Shown: positions 9,303-17,554 of the stretch, piece after piece
Layout of the letters: each line of letters begins with the position of its first letter
How positions within the stretch are numbered: the stretch's first letter is position 1
Source: an uncultured Alteromonadaceae bacterium
Lineage (GTDB): Bacteria; Pseudomonadota; Gammaproteobacteria; Enterobacterales; Alteromonadaceae
DNA length: 64,000 bases
Direction: 5' to 3'
Assembly: GCA_947494925.1 (NCBI GenBank)
Contig: CANLWS010000005.1
Coordinates: 62,001 to 126,000, forward strand
Notes under the pieces: model-generated
Seen by the model: the letters and a program-made list of their open reading frames with translations, nothing else
Told to the model about the DNA's origin: nothing
Databases searched by the model: none
Program-made: the position numbers and the translations under genes

Positions 9303-9743
9303 CTATTCCTCTCCGATATCTTCATTCCATAGTTGTGGTTTTGCTTCTATAAACTCTTTCATCAACGTAATACAGCGCTCATTTTGCAAAACAGTGACAT
9401 CGATACCCTTGGATCTCAGCAAAGACTCTTCTCCCTGAAACGTCTTATTTTCACCTACTATCACAGTGGGAATTTCATACAACATAATTGCACCGCTGCA
9501 CATTGAACACGGAGAAAGTGTGGTGTAAATCGTACAATTCTTGTAAACCTCAGCAGGTTGACGTCCGGCGTTTTCCAGTGCATCCATTTCGCCATGCAGT
9601 ATCGGACTGCCGGATTGCACACGCCTGTTATGTCCGCGCCCGATTATTTTGTCCTGATACACCAATACAGATCCGATAGGGATCCCACCTTCAGCAAGTC
9701 CGAGTTCTGCCTCTTTGATCGCAGCGAGCATAAATTTATCCAC
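9303..9743 (-). CDS. Cytosine deaminase, fungal Fcy1-like cytidine-deaminase fold
   Basis: Zinc deaminase of 146 residues, predicted to convert cytosine to uracil for pyrimidine salvage. Zinc ligands and catalytic Glu are in place: H50-G-E52 and P-C79-S-M-C82. Several segments match yeast Fcy1 rather than bacterial CodA or TadA: the GGIPIG near residue 20, the RGHN at 36-39, TIYTTLSPC, the V-G-E-N after helix 3, and the C-terminal P-Q-x-W-x-E-D-I-G-E, which in yeast caps the active site. tRNA adenosine deaminase is thus unlikely. A upp gene for uracil salvage is in the window but far away (43.6 kb). It stands alone on the minus strand. Confidence 0.85.
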   Translation of the reverse strand: MDKFMLAAIKEAELGLAEGGIPIGSVLVYQDKIIGRGHNRRVQSGSPILHGEMDALENAGRQPAEVYKNCTIYTTLSPCSMCSGAIMLYEIPTVIVGENKTFQGEESLLRSKGIDVTVLQNERCITLMKEFIEAKPQLWNEDIGEE

Positions 9744-9825
9744 CAGTATTTCCTTACAGTCAGAATTGAGCTAATAAACCTGAAGTTTGAATATAAGACT
9801 AGCAGTGAAGAAATGCAGCAGAAAA

Positions 9826-11112
9826 TTATTTTGCTGATTGAGGTTCTAAGGGTGATTCAGCTGAAATTTGTAGACCAAGGTGTCTGGTTCTGACTTGCTC
9901 AAGCGCATTAACGGTGTAAGCAATATTTCGATTCAACATAAACTCATCAATAATAGGCATGGCCTGATCAGCAAAAGTTTTACTCGCATCTCTGTCAAAA
10001 AACTGCGAAATACCCGAAGCTTTTTGCAACACATCATAGGCCTCTTTAACCAATCGGGAAGTTCCGATCTGTGCTTTTCGATGAGGGGAAATCACTCCCA
10101 GGGTTTTATTAAACCGGGATTGAACTTGATGGCTGCCTGCAAACGCCAGAAAACGCTTAGCTGCGGCTTTATGAATCGACTTCTGTGGAATAATAAGAAT
10201 ATCCAATGGCGCTTCTTCAAAGTTCGGGACGCGCTCATCAATTTGTGGGAACGGGAAATAGCCTATATCGTCGATCACATTGTCTGGTATATCCTGAATA
10301 ACGTAGTTCCCGATCATAGACATGCCCGAAAGTTCACGATATATAGAGGGAAGCCCTTCTTTCCAATGGAAGTTTTCATGCCCATCAATAAAGTACCCAG
10401 GCTCTATCAAATCCAGCCATGTTTCGAAAACTTTGCTGACCTCAGGCGATAAAAAGGAAGCCTCACCAGTCAACAATTTCTGGTGAAATCCCAGTCCGTT
10501 AATTCTCAAATTCAGATAATCAAACCAGGCTGTTGCAGGCCAATTGCTGTCCGAGCCTATGAAAATCGGCGCAATACCCTTTGATTTCAATTGATGACAA
10601 ACCTGTAGAAGCGCTTGCCATGTTCTCGGCGGTTCAAGACCAAGGCGTTGAAATAGCGATTTTCGATAATAAAAGCCAATCTGGTAATAGGAAACTGGCA
10701 ATCCATATTTATGCCCGGAATGACTAAGGGAAGAAATAACAGACTTATCAAAGGATTGGTCCCAACCCTGCTCAGACCAAAGTGAATCTAGTTGAGCCAC
10801 TTGATTGGGTTTAACAAATTCCTGTAATCGTTCACCGGCATGCCAATACAAAATGTCGTAGTGCTGCTCGCCATTGAGGAGTGCAGGAAATTCTTGCTTA
10901 TAGTCTTCGCTTGTATAGGCTTTTATTTTAACTTTTATATCCGGATTTAGGTCTTCAAATTGCTGAACCAGAGAATAATAGGCTTCACGTTGTGCACTGG
11001 TTGAAATAGATACGCCCAGATCCAGAGTTGTCACTGACGCCGCAGCAGCACTGAATAATGCGCTGAGTATAATCAGTAGACAAGTAAGTGAATTTCTTTG
11101 GATCCTAAGCAT
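9826..11112 (-). CDS. Extracellular solute-binding protein, carbohydrate family 1 (orphan)
   Basis: A 428-residue periplasmic binding protein with an N-terminal signal peptide (hydrophobic stretch to about residue 25, ending A-A-A-S). The body follows the UgpB/MalE-like pattern: LVQQFEDLNPDIKVK near the start, the PRTWQALL segment, and a late run resembling the SBP_bac_1 C-lobe. Sugars are the family's usual ligand. No permease or ATPase gene lies nearby, so it has no local transport partner; it may serve a distant ABC system or a sensor kinase. Confidence 0.8.
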   Translation of the reverse strand: MLRIQRNSLTCLLIILSALFSAAAASVTTLDLGVSISTSAQREAYYSLVQQFEDLNPDIKVKIKAYTSEDYKQEFPALLNGEQHYDILYWHAGERLQEFVKPNQVAQLDSLWSEQGWDQSFDKSVISSLSHSGHKYGLPVSYYQIGFYYRKSLFQRLGLEPPRTWQALLQVCHQLKSKGIAPIFIGSDSNWPATAWFDYLNLRINGLGFHQKLLTGEASFLSPEVSKVFETWLDLIEPGYFIDGHENFHWKEGLPSIYRELSGMSMIGNYVIQDIPDNVIDDIGYFPFPQIDERVPNFEEAPLDILIIPQKSIHKAAAKRFLAFAGSHQVQSRFNKTLGVISPHRKAQIGTSRLVKEAYDVLQKASGISQFFDRDASKTFADQAMPIIDEFMLNRNIAYTVNALEQVRTRHLGLQISAESPLEPQSAK

Positions 11113-11211
11113 TTAAAGTCTTTTTCTGTTCCGAGGAAGTAAAAGTCGCGGCACTATACAGCCGCCTACATTGTGAACAATTATCCTTTAGTATAACAAA
11201 GGGGCATCAAT

Positions 11212-11622
11212 TCAATAGAATTGAGCCTGATGAAGGTCAGTCGTCAGAGAAAACAAGGATAACCAGTCGATCGCGTCCGATTTTGAAGTGATTTTTCTGA
11301 ACCTTAGCCCTGGAACTGAGGCTACAAAAGGCTCAATTTCTGAGGCTTGCATAAAATTGTCTACTAGCCAGCATTCGCATAATTGGTTGCTTCTATCAAG
11401 ATGCTTGTTCGCCACGTTTTGCTGCAACATGTTTACCTGAGAGGATTTAAGTTGCCATCCCTGCATATTGACAAGAATGCCCCAAGGCTTGCTATTCACT
11501 CTACCGATACTTGTCTCTAAATCCGCTAGATATTGCTTATCTGCAGATAAGCTCCAGTGCCCATTCAACTTAACAATAATAAGCTGGCCGACAATGTCTA
11601 TTTGGTATTTTTTTGAATTCAT
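11212..11622 (-). CDS. Hypothetical small protein, possibly STAS/SpoIIAA-like
   Basis: About 136 residues, soluble, with alternating beta strands and helices (YQIDIVGQLIIVKLNG, then KPWGILVNM) reminiscent of STAS/SpoIIAA-like folds; the assignment is weak. The ATG at 11622 is chosen because the frame upstream (open to a TTG at 11679) would add a short hydrophobic tail with no ribosome-binding site. No candidate start has a good Shine-Dalgarno. It is transcribed toward the solute-binding-protein gene but separated by about 100 bp. Confidence 0.5.
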   Translation of the reverse strand: MNSKKYQIDIVGQLIIVKLNGHWSLSADKQYLADLETSIGRVNSKPWGILVNMQGWQLKSSQVNMLQQNVANKHLDRSNQLCECWLVDNFMQASEIEPFVASVPGLRFRKITSKSDAIDWLSLFSLTTDLHQAQFY

Positions 11623-11831
11623 CAGTGGGCTGTATTTGGTTAGGAGCAACATTAATGGAAGATTGTAGATAGCATACAAGATTAGCTCAACATGTATTCG
11701 CTAAGTCGTGCCAACGCACATAGTCCAAACGCCTGGTAGATGTATTACGTTGGTGCCTACCAATATCAGATTCGCTTCAGCCTGCTAGTCAAGGTTACAA
11801 TAACGGCTGATGAAATAACTATGGAAACCTT

Positions 11832-12365
11832 GTGACATCTTACATTCTCAGAAGCATTGTTTTCGCGGCCAACTTATTATTAGCTTTCCCGTTAATTGCG
11901 CAACAAAAAGCTGACGCCAGTGTGTTTGTTACACATGAATGGAATTCAACAGATCAAATAACCACTGTGGGGATTTCGCACATCTTCGCGGAGTATTCCT
12001 CGGGATTTGTTGGTGAAGTGAACACTTCGTTGGGCTACGCCGAGGTATTAACTGAATCGGATGTATTTGAGGAATATCCTATTTGGGAAACCGGTGTAAA
12101 ACTGGGGTATTACTCAACTATTTTTGTATACATAGAGGCCGGTATAGACTTGGCAGAACTTGCACTGGATCACGAGAGAGAAGATTGTTGTATTCGCGAC
12201 GAGCGCATAAACAACCAAATTGACGGTTATGCGGGCATAGGCACTGGCATCAACCTCAATCAGGCAAAATTAACACTGTTTATCAGGGCTCGTCAGATAG
12301 ACGCCAATAATTGGGAAGCCAAGGAACATGTCTTCGCCGGTGCAAGTTTCGAACTCAAATTTTGA
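11832..12365 (+). CDS. Hypothetical secreted protein, probable small outer-membrane barrel
   Basis: A 177-residue protein with a signal peptide (about residues 1-23, ending FPLIAQ). The rest is rich in alternating, aromatic beta strands and ends in F-E-L-K-F, a terminal phenylalanine typical of outer-membrane barrels. I do not recognise a family. An odd C-C pair occurs in a charged loop (E-D-C-C-I-R-D). The start is a GTG at 11832. The 3' end overlaps the convergent acetyltransferase gene by about 10 bp. Confidence 0.6.
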   Translation: MTSYILRSIVFAANLLLAFPLIAQQKADASVFVTHEWNSTDQITTVGISHIFAEYSSGFVGEVNTSLGYAEVLTESDVFEEYPIWETGVKLGYYSTIFVYIEAGIDLAELALDHEREDCCIRDERINNQIDGYAGIGTGINLNQAKLTLFIRARQIDANNWEAKEHVFAGASFELKF

Positions 12366-12861
12366 CAGCTGCCTCAAATGCCGTTTTATCCAACAACATG
12401 GCTACGTTGCACCTTTCATAATTTGCGCCGTATCGCTGCATTGTGCTCTCATCATGTTTGAAGCCAAATTTTTCATACAAATGAATTGCCGCTTCACACT
12501 TCTTGTTAGTAAGCAGAAATACACTACCTAAATTCTTTTTAATTGCCTGTGTTAAAACATACTTCAACAAGTTTTCTCCAGCTTTCAAACCTCTGGCTTT
12601 TTCAAGCACACCCATTTTGGTCAATTCAAACACACCTTCATCCTGACGACACAAAGCACAAGTTCCAATAACCCCACCCCCTGGTGATTCGGCAAACCAG
12701 ATATAGCCTCCCTGGTCGATAATAATACGCTTAGGATCCCGAAGCATCTCGTCGTCCAGTGTTTCAACACTGAACATTTTTTCGATCCACTGACGATTAA
12801 TGCTGTCAAAATACTCAGCTAACTCTGGTTCAAATTGTCGAATAAAAAGATCGTTATTCAT
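12355..12861 (-). CDS. GNAT-family N-acetyltransferase
   Basis: A 168-residue acetyl-CoA-dependent acetyltransferase. The GNAT core is visible: an E-L-T-K-M-G-V strand, then the acetyl-CoA loop in the form E-K-A-R-G-L-K-A-G, and the late L-Y-E-K-F-G-F motif. The acceptor is unknown. Its start overlaps the end of the MarR gene by 8 bp, so the two are co-translated. The same two domains occur fused in a single MarR-GNAT protein in many bacteria, which suggests the regulator and enzyme act together. Confidence 0.85.
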   Translation of the reverse strand: MNNDLFIRQFEPELAEYFDSINRQWIEKMFSVETLDDEMLRDPKRIIIDQGGYIWFAESPGGGVIGTCALCRQDEGVFELTKMGVLEKARGLKAGENLLKYVLTQAIKKNLGSVFLLTNKKCEAAIHLYEKFGFKHDESTMQRYGANYERCNVAMLLDKTAFEAAVKI

Positions 12862-13360
12862 TGTAATTCTCTATGGTCCGTTGTTTTAACGTTCGCTTGG
12901 CTAGCGCCAGTTCAAACTTTCGCAATGATTGATAAAAATCGTTTTCAAATTCGGTACAGAGTTCCTTTGCGGCCTTATCTACTGCAACCCACATAGGTAG
13001 CATCCTGGCTATCTGCTTATGCCCTTTAGTTGTAAGCGACATCAATCTCACTCTCGAATCCGTCTTTGCAGCTTCCACAGAAATGTATTCAGCACCGGAA
13101 AGTTGACGGCAAAACTGGCTGATTGCCGGTTGAGTTAACCCTAAATATTCTGAGGCCTGAACAACGCTTACCGGCCCCTTTTCATGTAGCAGCGCCAACA
13201 AAGTAAACCACTTAGGCTGTACATCAATATCGAAATGTCGATAAACCGACGCAGCGTCCGCCATCATTTTCTCACTGAGCCTCTTTAGCCTGCTGCCTAA
13301 TGCAAGCTCGCCTAATTCATCCAGATAGTCATTCGTCACACTACACCAATACATAAGCAC
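12854..13360 (-). CDS. MarR-family transcriptional regulator
   Basis: A 168-residue winged-helix regulator. The MarR core is clear: a helix pair around LLALLHEKGPVSVVQASEYL, the recognition helix in T-Q-P-A-I-S-Q-F-C-R-Q-L, and the wing with the D-S-R-V-R motif. It starts with GTG (13360) or the ATG two codons later (13354); neither has a good ribosome-binding site. The downstream GNAT gene overlaps it. A short palindrome (13353-13364) covers the start and could be its own operator. Confidence 0.85.
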   Translation of the reverse strand: MLMYWCSVTNDYLDELGELALGSRLKRLSEKMMADAASVYRHFDIDVQPKWFTLLALLHEKGPVSVVQASEYLGLTQPAISQFCRQLSGAEYISVEAAKTDSRVRLMSLTTKGHKQIARMLPMWVAVDKAAKELCTEFENDFYQSLRKFELALAKRTLKQRTIENYNE

Positions 13361-13364
13361 TTAT
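13353..13364. promoter_or_regulatory. Candidate MarR operator ATAAG-CA-CTTAT
   Basis: A 5-2-5 palindrome overlapping the marR-like start codon. MarR proteins usually bind AT-rich palindromes at their own promoter, so autoregulation is plausible. The site is short and could be chance. Confidence 0.3.
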
Positions 13365-13705
13365 ATAAACACTATATTAGTTTAGTTGGATATTTTTTCA
13401 AGATCAAAATCAATTAAAAGGACATTTTTTAAAGGAGGTTGTCCTGAATCTTGCGCGATATGCATTTTGAAAAGGTATCGCTGAAACAAGTTATTTTTCA
13501 ATTGCCATATATTCTTCTACTTAGATCTATTCTTTCAAAACAACCTGTTAATGAATCTGACACGTTGAAAATCGTACAATTTTCGATCAGAAGCAGTATA
13601 GCTTTTTATACCTTTGTATGGCTCTGATGGTTTCTTGAGCAGCCAGATTCCTGTTTAATGCGTCGCATCCAAACACGAACAATTTTAATTTTTGAGGAAA
13701 TAACC
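13361..13705. other. 345-bp gap upstream of the first DUF3718 gene
   Basis: This stretch separates the divergent marR-like and DUF3718 genes. The last ~65 bp (from 13640) repeat in modified form before the second DUF3718 copy (from 17500): a GTTTAATGCG block, a C/AAACAC-AAC block, then the AATTTT and GAGGAA ribosome-binding region. The rest is AT-rich and holds no recognised gene. Confidence 0.5.
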
Positions 13706-14101
13706 ATGTTGAAAATAGTTAAAACTTCTATCATTGTCGCTGCTGCTTCTTTGGCTTTCGCTGGTACTGCGCAAGCAGACGTGAACGATGCACTGGCAAA
13801 CATCTGCACAATCGTTAAAGCAGACGACAAATCAGAACTACGTAAGAAAATGAAGAAAGTCCAATCAGACTATAAATTGAAACTACAGGATTACTACAAC
13901 GGTGTATCTTGTGGTGGTGAAAGTCTTATCCGTACTGCATTCAAAGCAAGCGCAGTAGAAGCCGGTTCACTTTTGGTTAAGAAAATGCCGAAAAGCCAGC
14001 TGAATGCACCTGAGAAAGATGGCAAAACATTACGCGCTTGGGTTGCAGAGCAAAACTTGATGGATTCTCCAATCGCTGAAGTTTTAAACTCTAGAATCTA
14101 G
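13706..14101 (+). CDS. DUF3718-family secreted protein (copy 1)
   Basis: Small secreted protein of 131 residues. A signal peptide runs to about residue 24 (A-G-T-A-Q-A-D). The mature part has two cysteines, one in N-I-C-T-I-V and one in V-S-C-G-G-E, which could form a disulfide. This is the DUF3718 family, seen mainly in Alteromonadales and relatives; its function is not known. The ATG at 13706 has GAGGAA eight bases upstream; the frame open further upstream is not used. Copy 2 (17555) differs at only 12 of the last 106 residues by my count, while the signal peptides diverge. The gene has its own terminator. Confidence 0.88.
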   Translation: MLKIVKTSIIVAAASLAFAGTAQADVNDALANICTIVKADDKSELRKKMKKVQSDYKLKLQDYYNGVSCGGESLIRTAFKASAVEAGSLLVKKMPKSQLNAPEKDGKTLRAWVAEQNLMDSPIAEVLNSRI

Positions 14102-14120
14102 ATCCATAAAAAATTTATTG

Positions 14121-14145
14121 AAAGGCTCCTTTGGGAGCCTTTTTT
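14121..14145 (+). terminator. Rho-independent terminator after DUF3718 copy 1
   Basis: Stem GGCTCC/GGAGCC closed by a four-base loop and followed by a T-run (14140-14145). It ends the single-gene unit before the peptidase gene. Confidence 0.9.
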
Positions 14146-14260
14146 ATTGCCTGCGATTTTCCATATTCCCTTTCAGTTGCAACAATCAGCTTGTATAGTT
14201 TTTCACGCGGAGCGAGAAATTTCCGCTAAAACAAAAACACTTAAACGCCAGGAAACTATC

Positions 14261-17152
14261 ATGCGCATTTTTCTTCTAGCATTCATACTTGCTTTGTATA
14301 CATCATCGGGCCACACCAGCCTGCTGATGAAACCCACTTACGACCCAGATCTTGATTACACGGTACCAATGTTGAATGGAGATTATCTGGACAATGTTAC
14401 CCATCCCGATGAAATTCTGGGATTTCCGGTAGGCCAAAGAGTCGCGGACCCCAAACAAATTGCTACCGCCATTGAACTGTGGAAAACCCAAAGCGACCGT
14501 TTGCATGTGATTGAATATGCCAGAAGCCACGAAGGTAGGCCTCTCCATGCAGTCTACATTTCCAGTCCAGACAACCTCAGCAAACTCGCTCAGATTGAGC
14601 AACAGATAGATCGCCTGTCAGATCCGAGAAAAACCAATGATGCAGAGGCAAAAGATATCATCAGCCAGTTGCCTGCTGTAGCCTGGATGGCCTATTCAAT
14701 ACACGGCAATGAGACCTCTGGTGCAGACGCTGCGTTGGCATCTATTTACCACCTGGCAGCATCGGAGGATCCGCAAATAACAAAAATGCTTGATGAGATG
14801 ATTGTTGTAATTGATCCGTTGATGAATCCAGACGGACGGGCCAGATTTGCGAAATCGTTAGAGCAATACCGTGGAACCGCACCTAATGTGGACGATCAGT
14901 CTTTACTTCACCGCGGTGACTGGCCGTATGGCAGAACCAACCACTACTTTTTCGATTTGAACCGCGACTTCTTTTACCTTACCCAACCTGAAACCAAAGG
15001 TCGGGTTGCGTTAATCAATAAATGGCGACCTCAGTTAATGATTGATGGCCATGAAATGGGCTCACAAAGTACTTATTTGATGGGGCCACCTCGACAACCT
15101 TTGAATGCCAATATTGCGCCCAGTCTGCAAAAATGGGCGGTAACCTTCTCCCAAGACCAAGGCGCTGCATTTGATCAGCAGGGCTGGCGCTACTTTACTG
15201 GTGAGTGGTTTGAAAACTGGTATCCAGGTTATTCAAATTACGCTGAGTATCGGGGCAGTATGCACATCTTATATGAACAGTCTCGTATGGCAGAAGATGG
15301 TGTGCGAAGACCAGAAGGCACAGTCCAAACCTACCTGGAGTCAGTGCATCATCAATTTGTCAGCACAGTAGCAAACCTGCAAACCCTCTCCAAACACAGC
15401 AAAGCCATGTATCAAGATTATTGGCAAGCCAGAAAAAATAATGTTGCCTCAAAGGGGCCTTATGCTAATCGAAGTTACGTTATTCTGGCCAACAACAACG
15501 TCGGAAGGACCCAGGCACTGCTGGAAAAGTTACTTGCCCAGGATATTGAAGTCTTCGTAGCTGAAAAAGATTTCAAAGTTAAAACAGCCGATAATCAGCT
15601 GGGGCAGTCACTTAAAGATGCCGTCATTCCAAAAGGTAGCTATGTGATCCCCAACCGCCAACCTGAGGCACCGCTCATTGCCGCTATCATGGAATTTGAC
15701 GCGGAAGTGAAACAAGAAGTATTGATAAAGGAAAGGCAAAATACGCTGCGGGATGGTTCATCCATCATGTACGACACAACTGCCTGGAACCTGACAATGA
15801 TGTACGGAGTCGAAGCACTCACCGTGCCGCAAAGACTTAGTAGGGACCTGGTCCCTTATCAGGTCTCGCCAGCGAGCAAAGTTGACTTTAAACCATCTGC
15901 CATAGCCTGGGCAGTAAATGGAGATGATGATCGTTCAGTAAGTTTTGCCGCTCGTATGATGGAAAAAGGCGCCAATGTGCGGGTCATTGATGAAGCTACA
16001 GAATTGAGCGGCCACGTTTTATCCAGAGGAACAGTATTTGTTACCCGGATGGACAACTTGAAGAATACCAATCTCAATACCTGGCTATCTGAGACGGCAG
16101 CTGAACTTTCACTCAATATAATGAACATTGAAAGTGGCTATGGCGAGGGCGAATTGCCTGATTGGGGAGGCAAACATTTCCGTCTGCTGACCAAACCACA
16201 AATTGGCATTATCAGCCATGGTCGTTTCAGTAGTTATGATGTGGGGGCCACCTGGTGGAGTATCGATTCCAACTTAGGCATACGTCACAGTCAAATCGAC
16301 GTTGCCACTTTGAGCCGCACCGACTTAAGACGTTACAACACACTCGTACTTCCCCATGGTTTTGGAAAGTTGGAAGATGGCCAGAAAAAAATGTTGAAAT
16401 CCTGGGTTGAACAAGGAGGTACCTTAATTGCCCATGCTAGATCAGCCGGTGAACTAGCGGCTAAAAAAGGCTTAGGTAACGTTAAATTAGTCGATGACGT
16501 TCTCGATAAGGCAGAAGAATTCGACATTGCATTGCAACGAGAATGGCTCGCTACCCAAGAAAACGTTCAAATGGATTCGGTGATGAATCATCGGGTGGAC
16601 CAGGCACTTTCTTACCCATGGGACGAGGCGCCTGAAAAGCTAAAGAAAGAGAAACTGCAAACCCGAAATAAATGGCAGAAAAAATTTATGCCTTCCGGGG
16701 CTATGGTTGCAGGTCGGGTTGACCAAAAACACTGGCTTAGCTTTGGCACTAACGAGGTTCTGCCTTTACTTTATTCCGATCAGCCTGTGTTGATGTCGAA
16801 TGAAAAGAGTGAAGCAGTTATCCGAATAGGTGTTATCGAGCAAGTTGCCTCTGACAATGAGTCGAAAAAAGCCAAAAACAAAAAAGACGATAAGAAAAAA
16901 GCCTTTGGCTGGTCAAGTATTCCAGATGGCCACGAGTTGCGCGTTCGGATGAGTGGGTTATTGTGGCCTGAAGCTGCACATCGCATAGCAAATTCTGCCT
17001 ACCTGACACGGGAAAAAGTGAGCAAGGGTCAAATTATCCTGTTTTCTGGGCAACCAAACTTCAGAGGGTCGGCCAGAGGAACCAATCGACTGCTGTTAAA
17101 TGCTCTGATTTATGGGGCAGGATTGGGCACATCTGCCAAAGTCACTCTTTAA
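14261..17152 (+). CDS. Secreted M14-family zinc carboxypeptidase
   Basis: Large exported metallopeptidase of 963 residues. The start is the ATG at 14261, with AGGA eight bases before; the frame is open back into the previous terminator, but that part is not coding. A signal peptide covers about residues 1-19. The M14 catalytic domain follows, with zinc ligands H148, E151 (in H-G-N-E) and H264 (in D-G-H-E-M-G). A middle region around residues 640-740 has a class I glutamine-amidotransferase/DJ-1-like fold (L-V-L-P-H-G-F-G). Near residue 870 there is a lysine-rich stretch. It probably trims peptides in the periplasm or outside the cell. It has its own hairpin terminator and lies between the two DUF3718 genes. 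Confidence 0.88.
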   Translation: MRIFLLAFILALYTSSGHTSLLMKPTYDPDLDYTVPMLNGDYLDNVTHPDEILGFPVGQRVADPKQIATAIELWKTQSDRLHVIEYARSHEGRPLHAVYISSPDNLSKLAQIEQQIDRLSDPRKTNDAEAKDIISQLPAVAWMAYSIHGNETSGADAALASIYHLAASEDPQITKMLDEMIVVIDPLMNPDGRARFAKSLEQYRGTAPNVDDQSLLHRGDWPYGRTNHYFFDLNRDFFYLTQPETKGRVALINKWRPQLMIDGHEMGSQSTYLMGPPRQPLNANIAPSLQKWAVTFSQDQGAAFDQQGWRYFTGEWFENWYPGYSNYAEYRGSMHILYEQSRMAEDGVRRPEGTVQTYLESVHHQFVSTVANLQTLSKHSKAMYQDYWQARKNNVASKGPYANRSYVILANNNVGRTQALLEKLLAQDIEVFVAEKDFKVKTADNQLGQSLKDAVIPKGSYVIPNRQPEAPLIAAIMEFDAEVKQEVLIKERQNTLRDGSSIMYDTTAWNLTMMYGVEALTVPQRLSRDLVPYQVSPASKVDFKPSAIAWAVNGDDDRSVSFAARMMEKGANVRVIDEATELSGHVLSRGTVFVTRMDNLKNTNLNTWLSETAAELSLNIMNIESGYGEGELPDWGGKHFRLLTKPQIGIISHGRFSSYDVGATWWSIDSNLGIRHSQIDVATLSRTDLRRYNTLVLPHGFGKLEDGQKKMLKSWVEQGGTLIAHARSAGELAAKKGLGNVKLVDDVLDKAEEFDIALQREWLATQENVQMDSVMNHRVDQALSYPWDEAPEKLKKEKLQTRNKWQKKFMPSGAMVAGRVDQKHWLSFGTNEVLPLLYSDQPVLMSNEKSEAVIRIGVIEQVASDNESKKAKNKKDDKKKAFGWSSIPDGHELRVRMSGLLWPEAAHRIANSAYLTREKVSKGQIILFSGQPNFRGSARGTNRLLLNALIYGAGLGTSAKVTL

Positions 17153-17554
17153 ATTATTGCTTCCGGTAAATTCACGCCAAAAAACGAGCTGTTTTTTGGC
17201 GTTGTTAACCCCATTCCGATATCGTATTTGTATGCAAGGAAGAGAGTTTCGTTTTTTTTGAGCATAAAACACACAAAAAATTAGAATTCCAAATAGTACA
17301 AGATTTATCCGAATTACGACTAAATTATTCCTATCCGCACATAACTTAGTCAGAGTTTTCAATCTCATCAAACACTTAGGTCAAGTTAACCTTCAGAAAA
17401 ATGTTATTCAAAATACAGGGAAAAGTGTTGGCAAGATATTTTTAGGTATTTTAAACAATACCGAAGTATTTCACTGATTGTTTTTCGACCAGAACATTTC
17501 ACGTTTAATGCGCCCCGTCGAAACACAAACCTAAACAATTTTGAGGAACTAACT
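17153..17554. other. 402-bp gap between the M14 gene and DUF3718 copy 2
   Basis: It starts with the peptidase terminator hairpin (17174-17202). The middle is AT-rich with nothing recognisable. From about 17500 it holds the same leader blocks as copy 1 (GTTTAATGCG, AAACACAAAC, GAGGAA), so the duplication includes the 5' untranslated region and perhaps the promoter. Confidence 0.55.
17174..17202 (+). terminator. Hairpin terminator after the M14 peptidase gene
   Basis: Perfect 12-bp inverted repeat (ACGCCAAAAAAC and its complement) with a 5-base loop, 22 bp after the stop codon. The downstream arm contains six T, so it can act as a terminator in a variant form. Confidence 0.65.

Noticed and set aside
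9303-9743. tRNA-specific adenosine deaminase (TadA)
   Set aside because: The C-terminal part and the segment after the zinc site match cytosine deaminase of the Fcy1 type, not TadA.
9880-10452. A 190-residue open frame opposite the solute-binding-protein gene
   Set aside because: Fully antisense to a well-supported gene, no ribosome-binding site and no family.
13460-13627. A 55-codon open frame before the first DUF3718 gene, with AAAGGAGG upstream
   Set aside because: The AAAGGAGG is 21 bases from the ATG (12 from a TTG), too far, and the frame has no familiar features. It ends close to the shared leader block, so it is better read as spacer.
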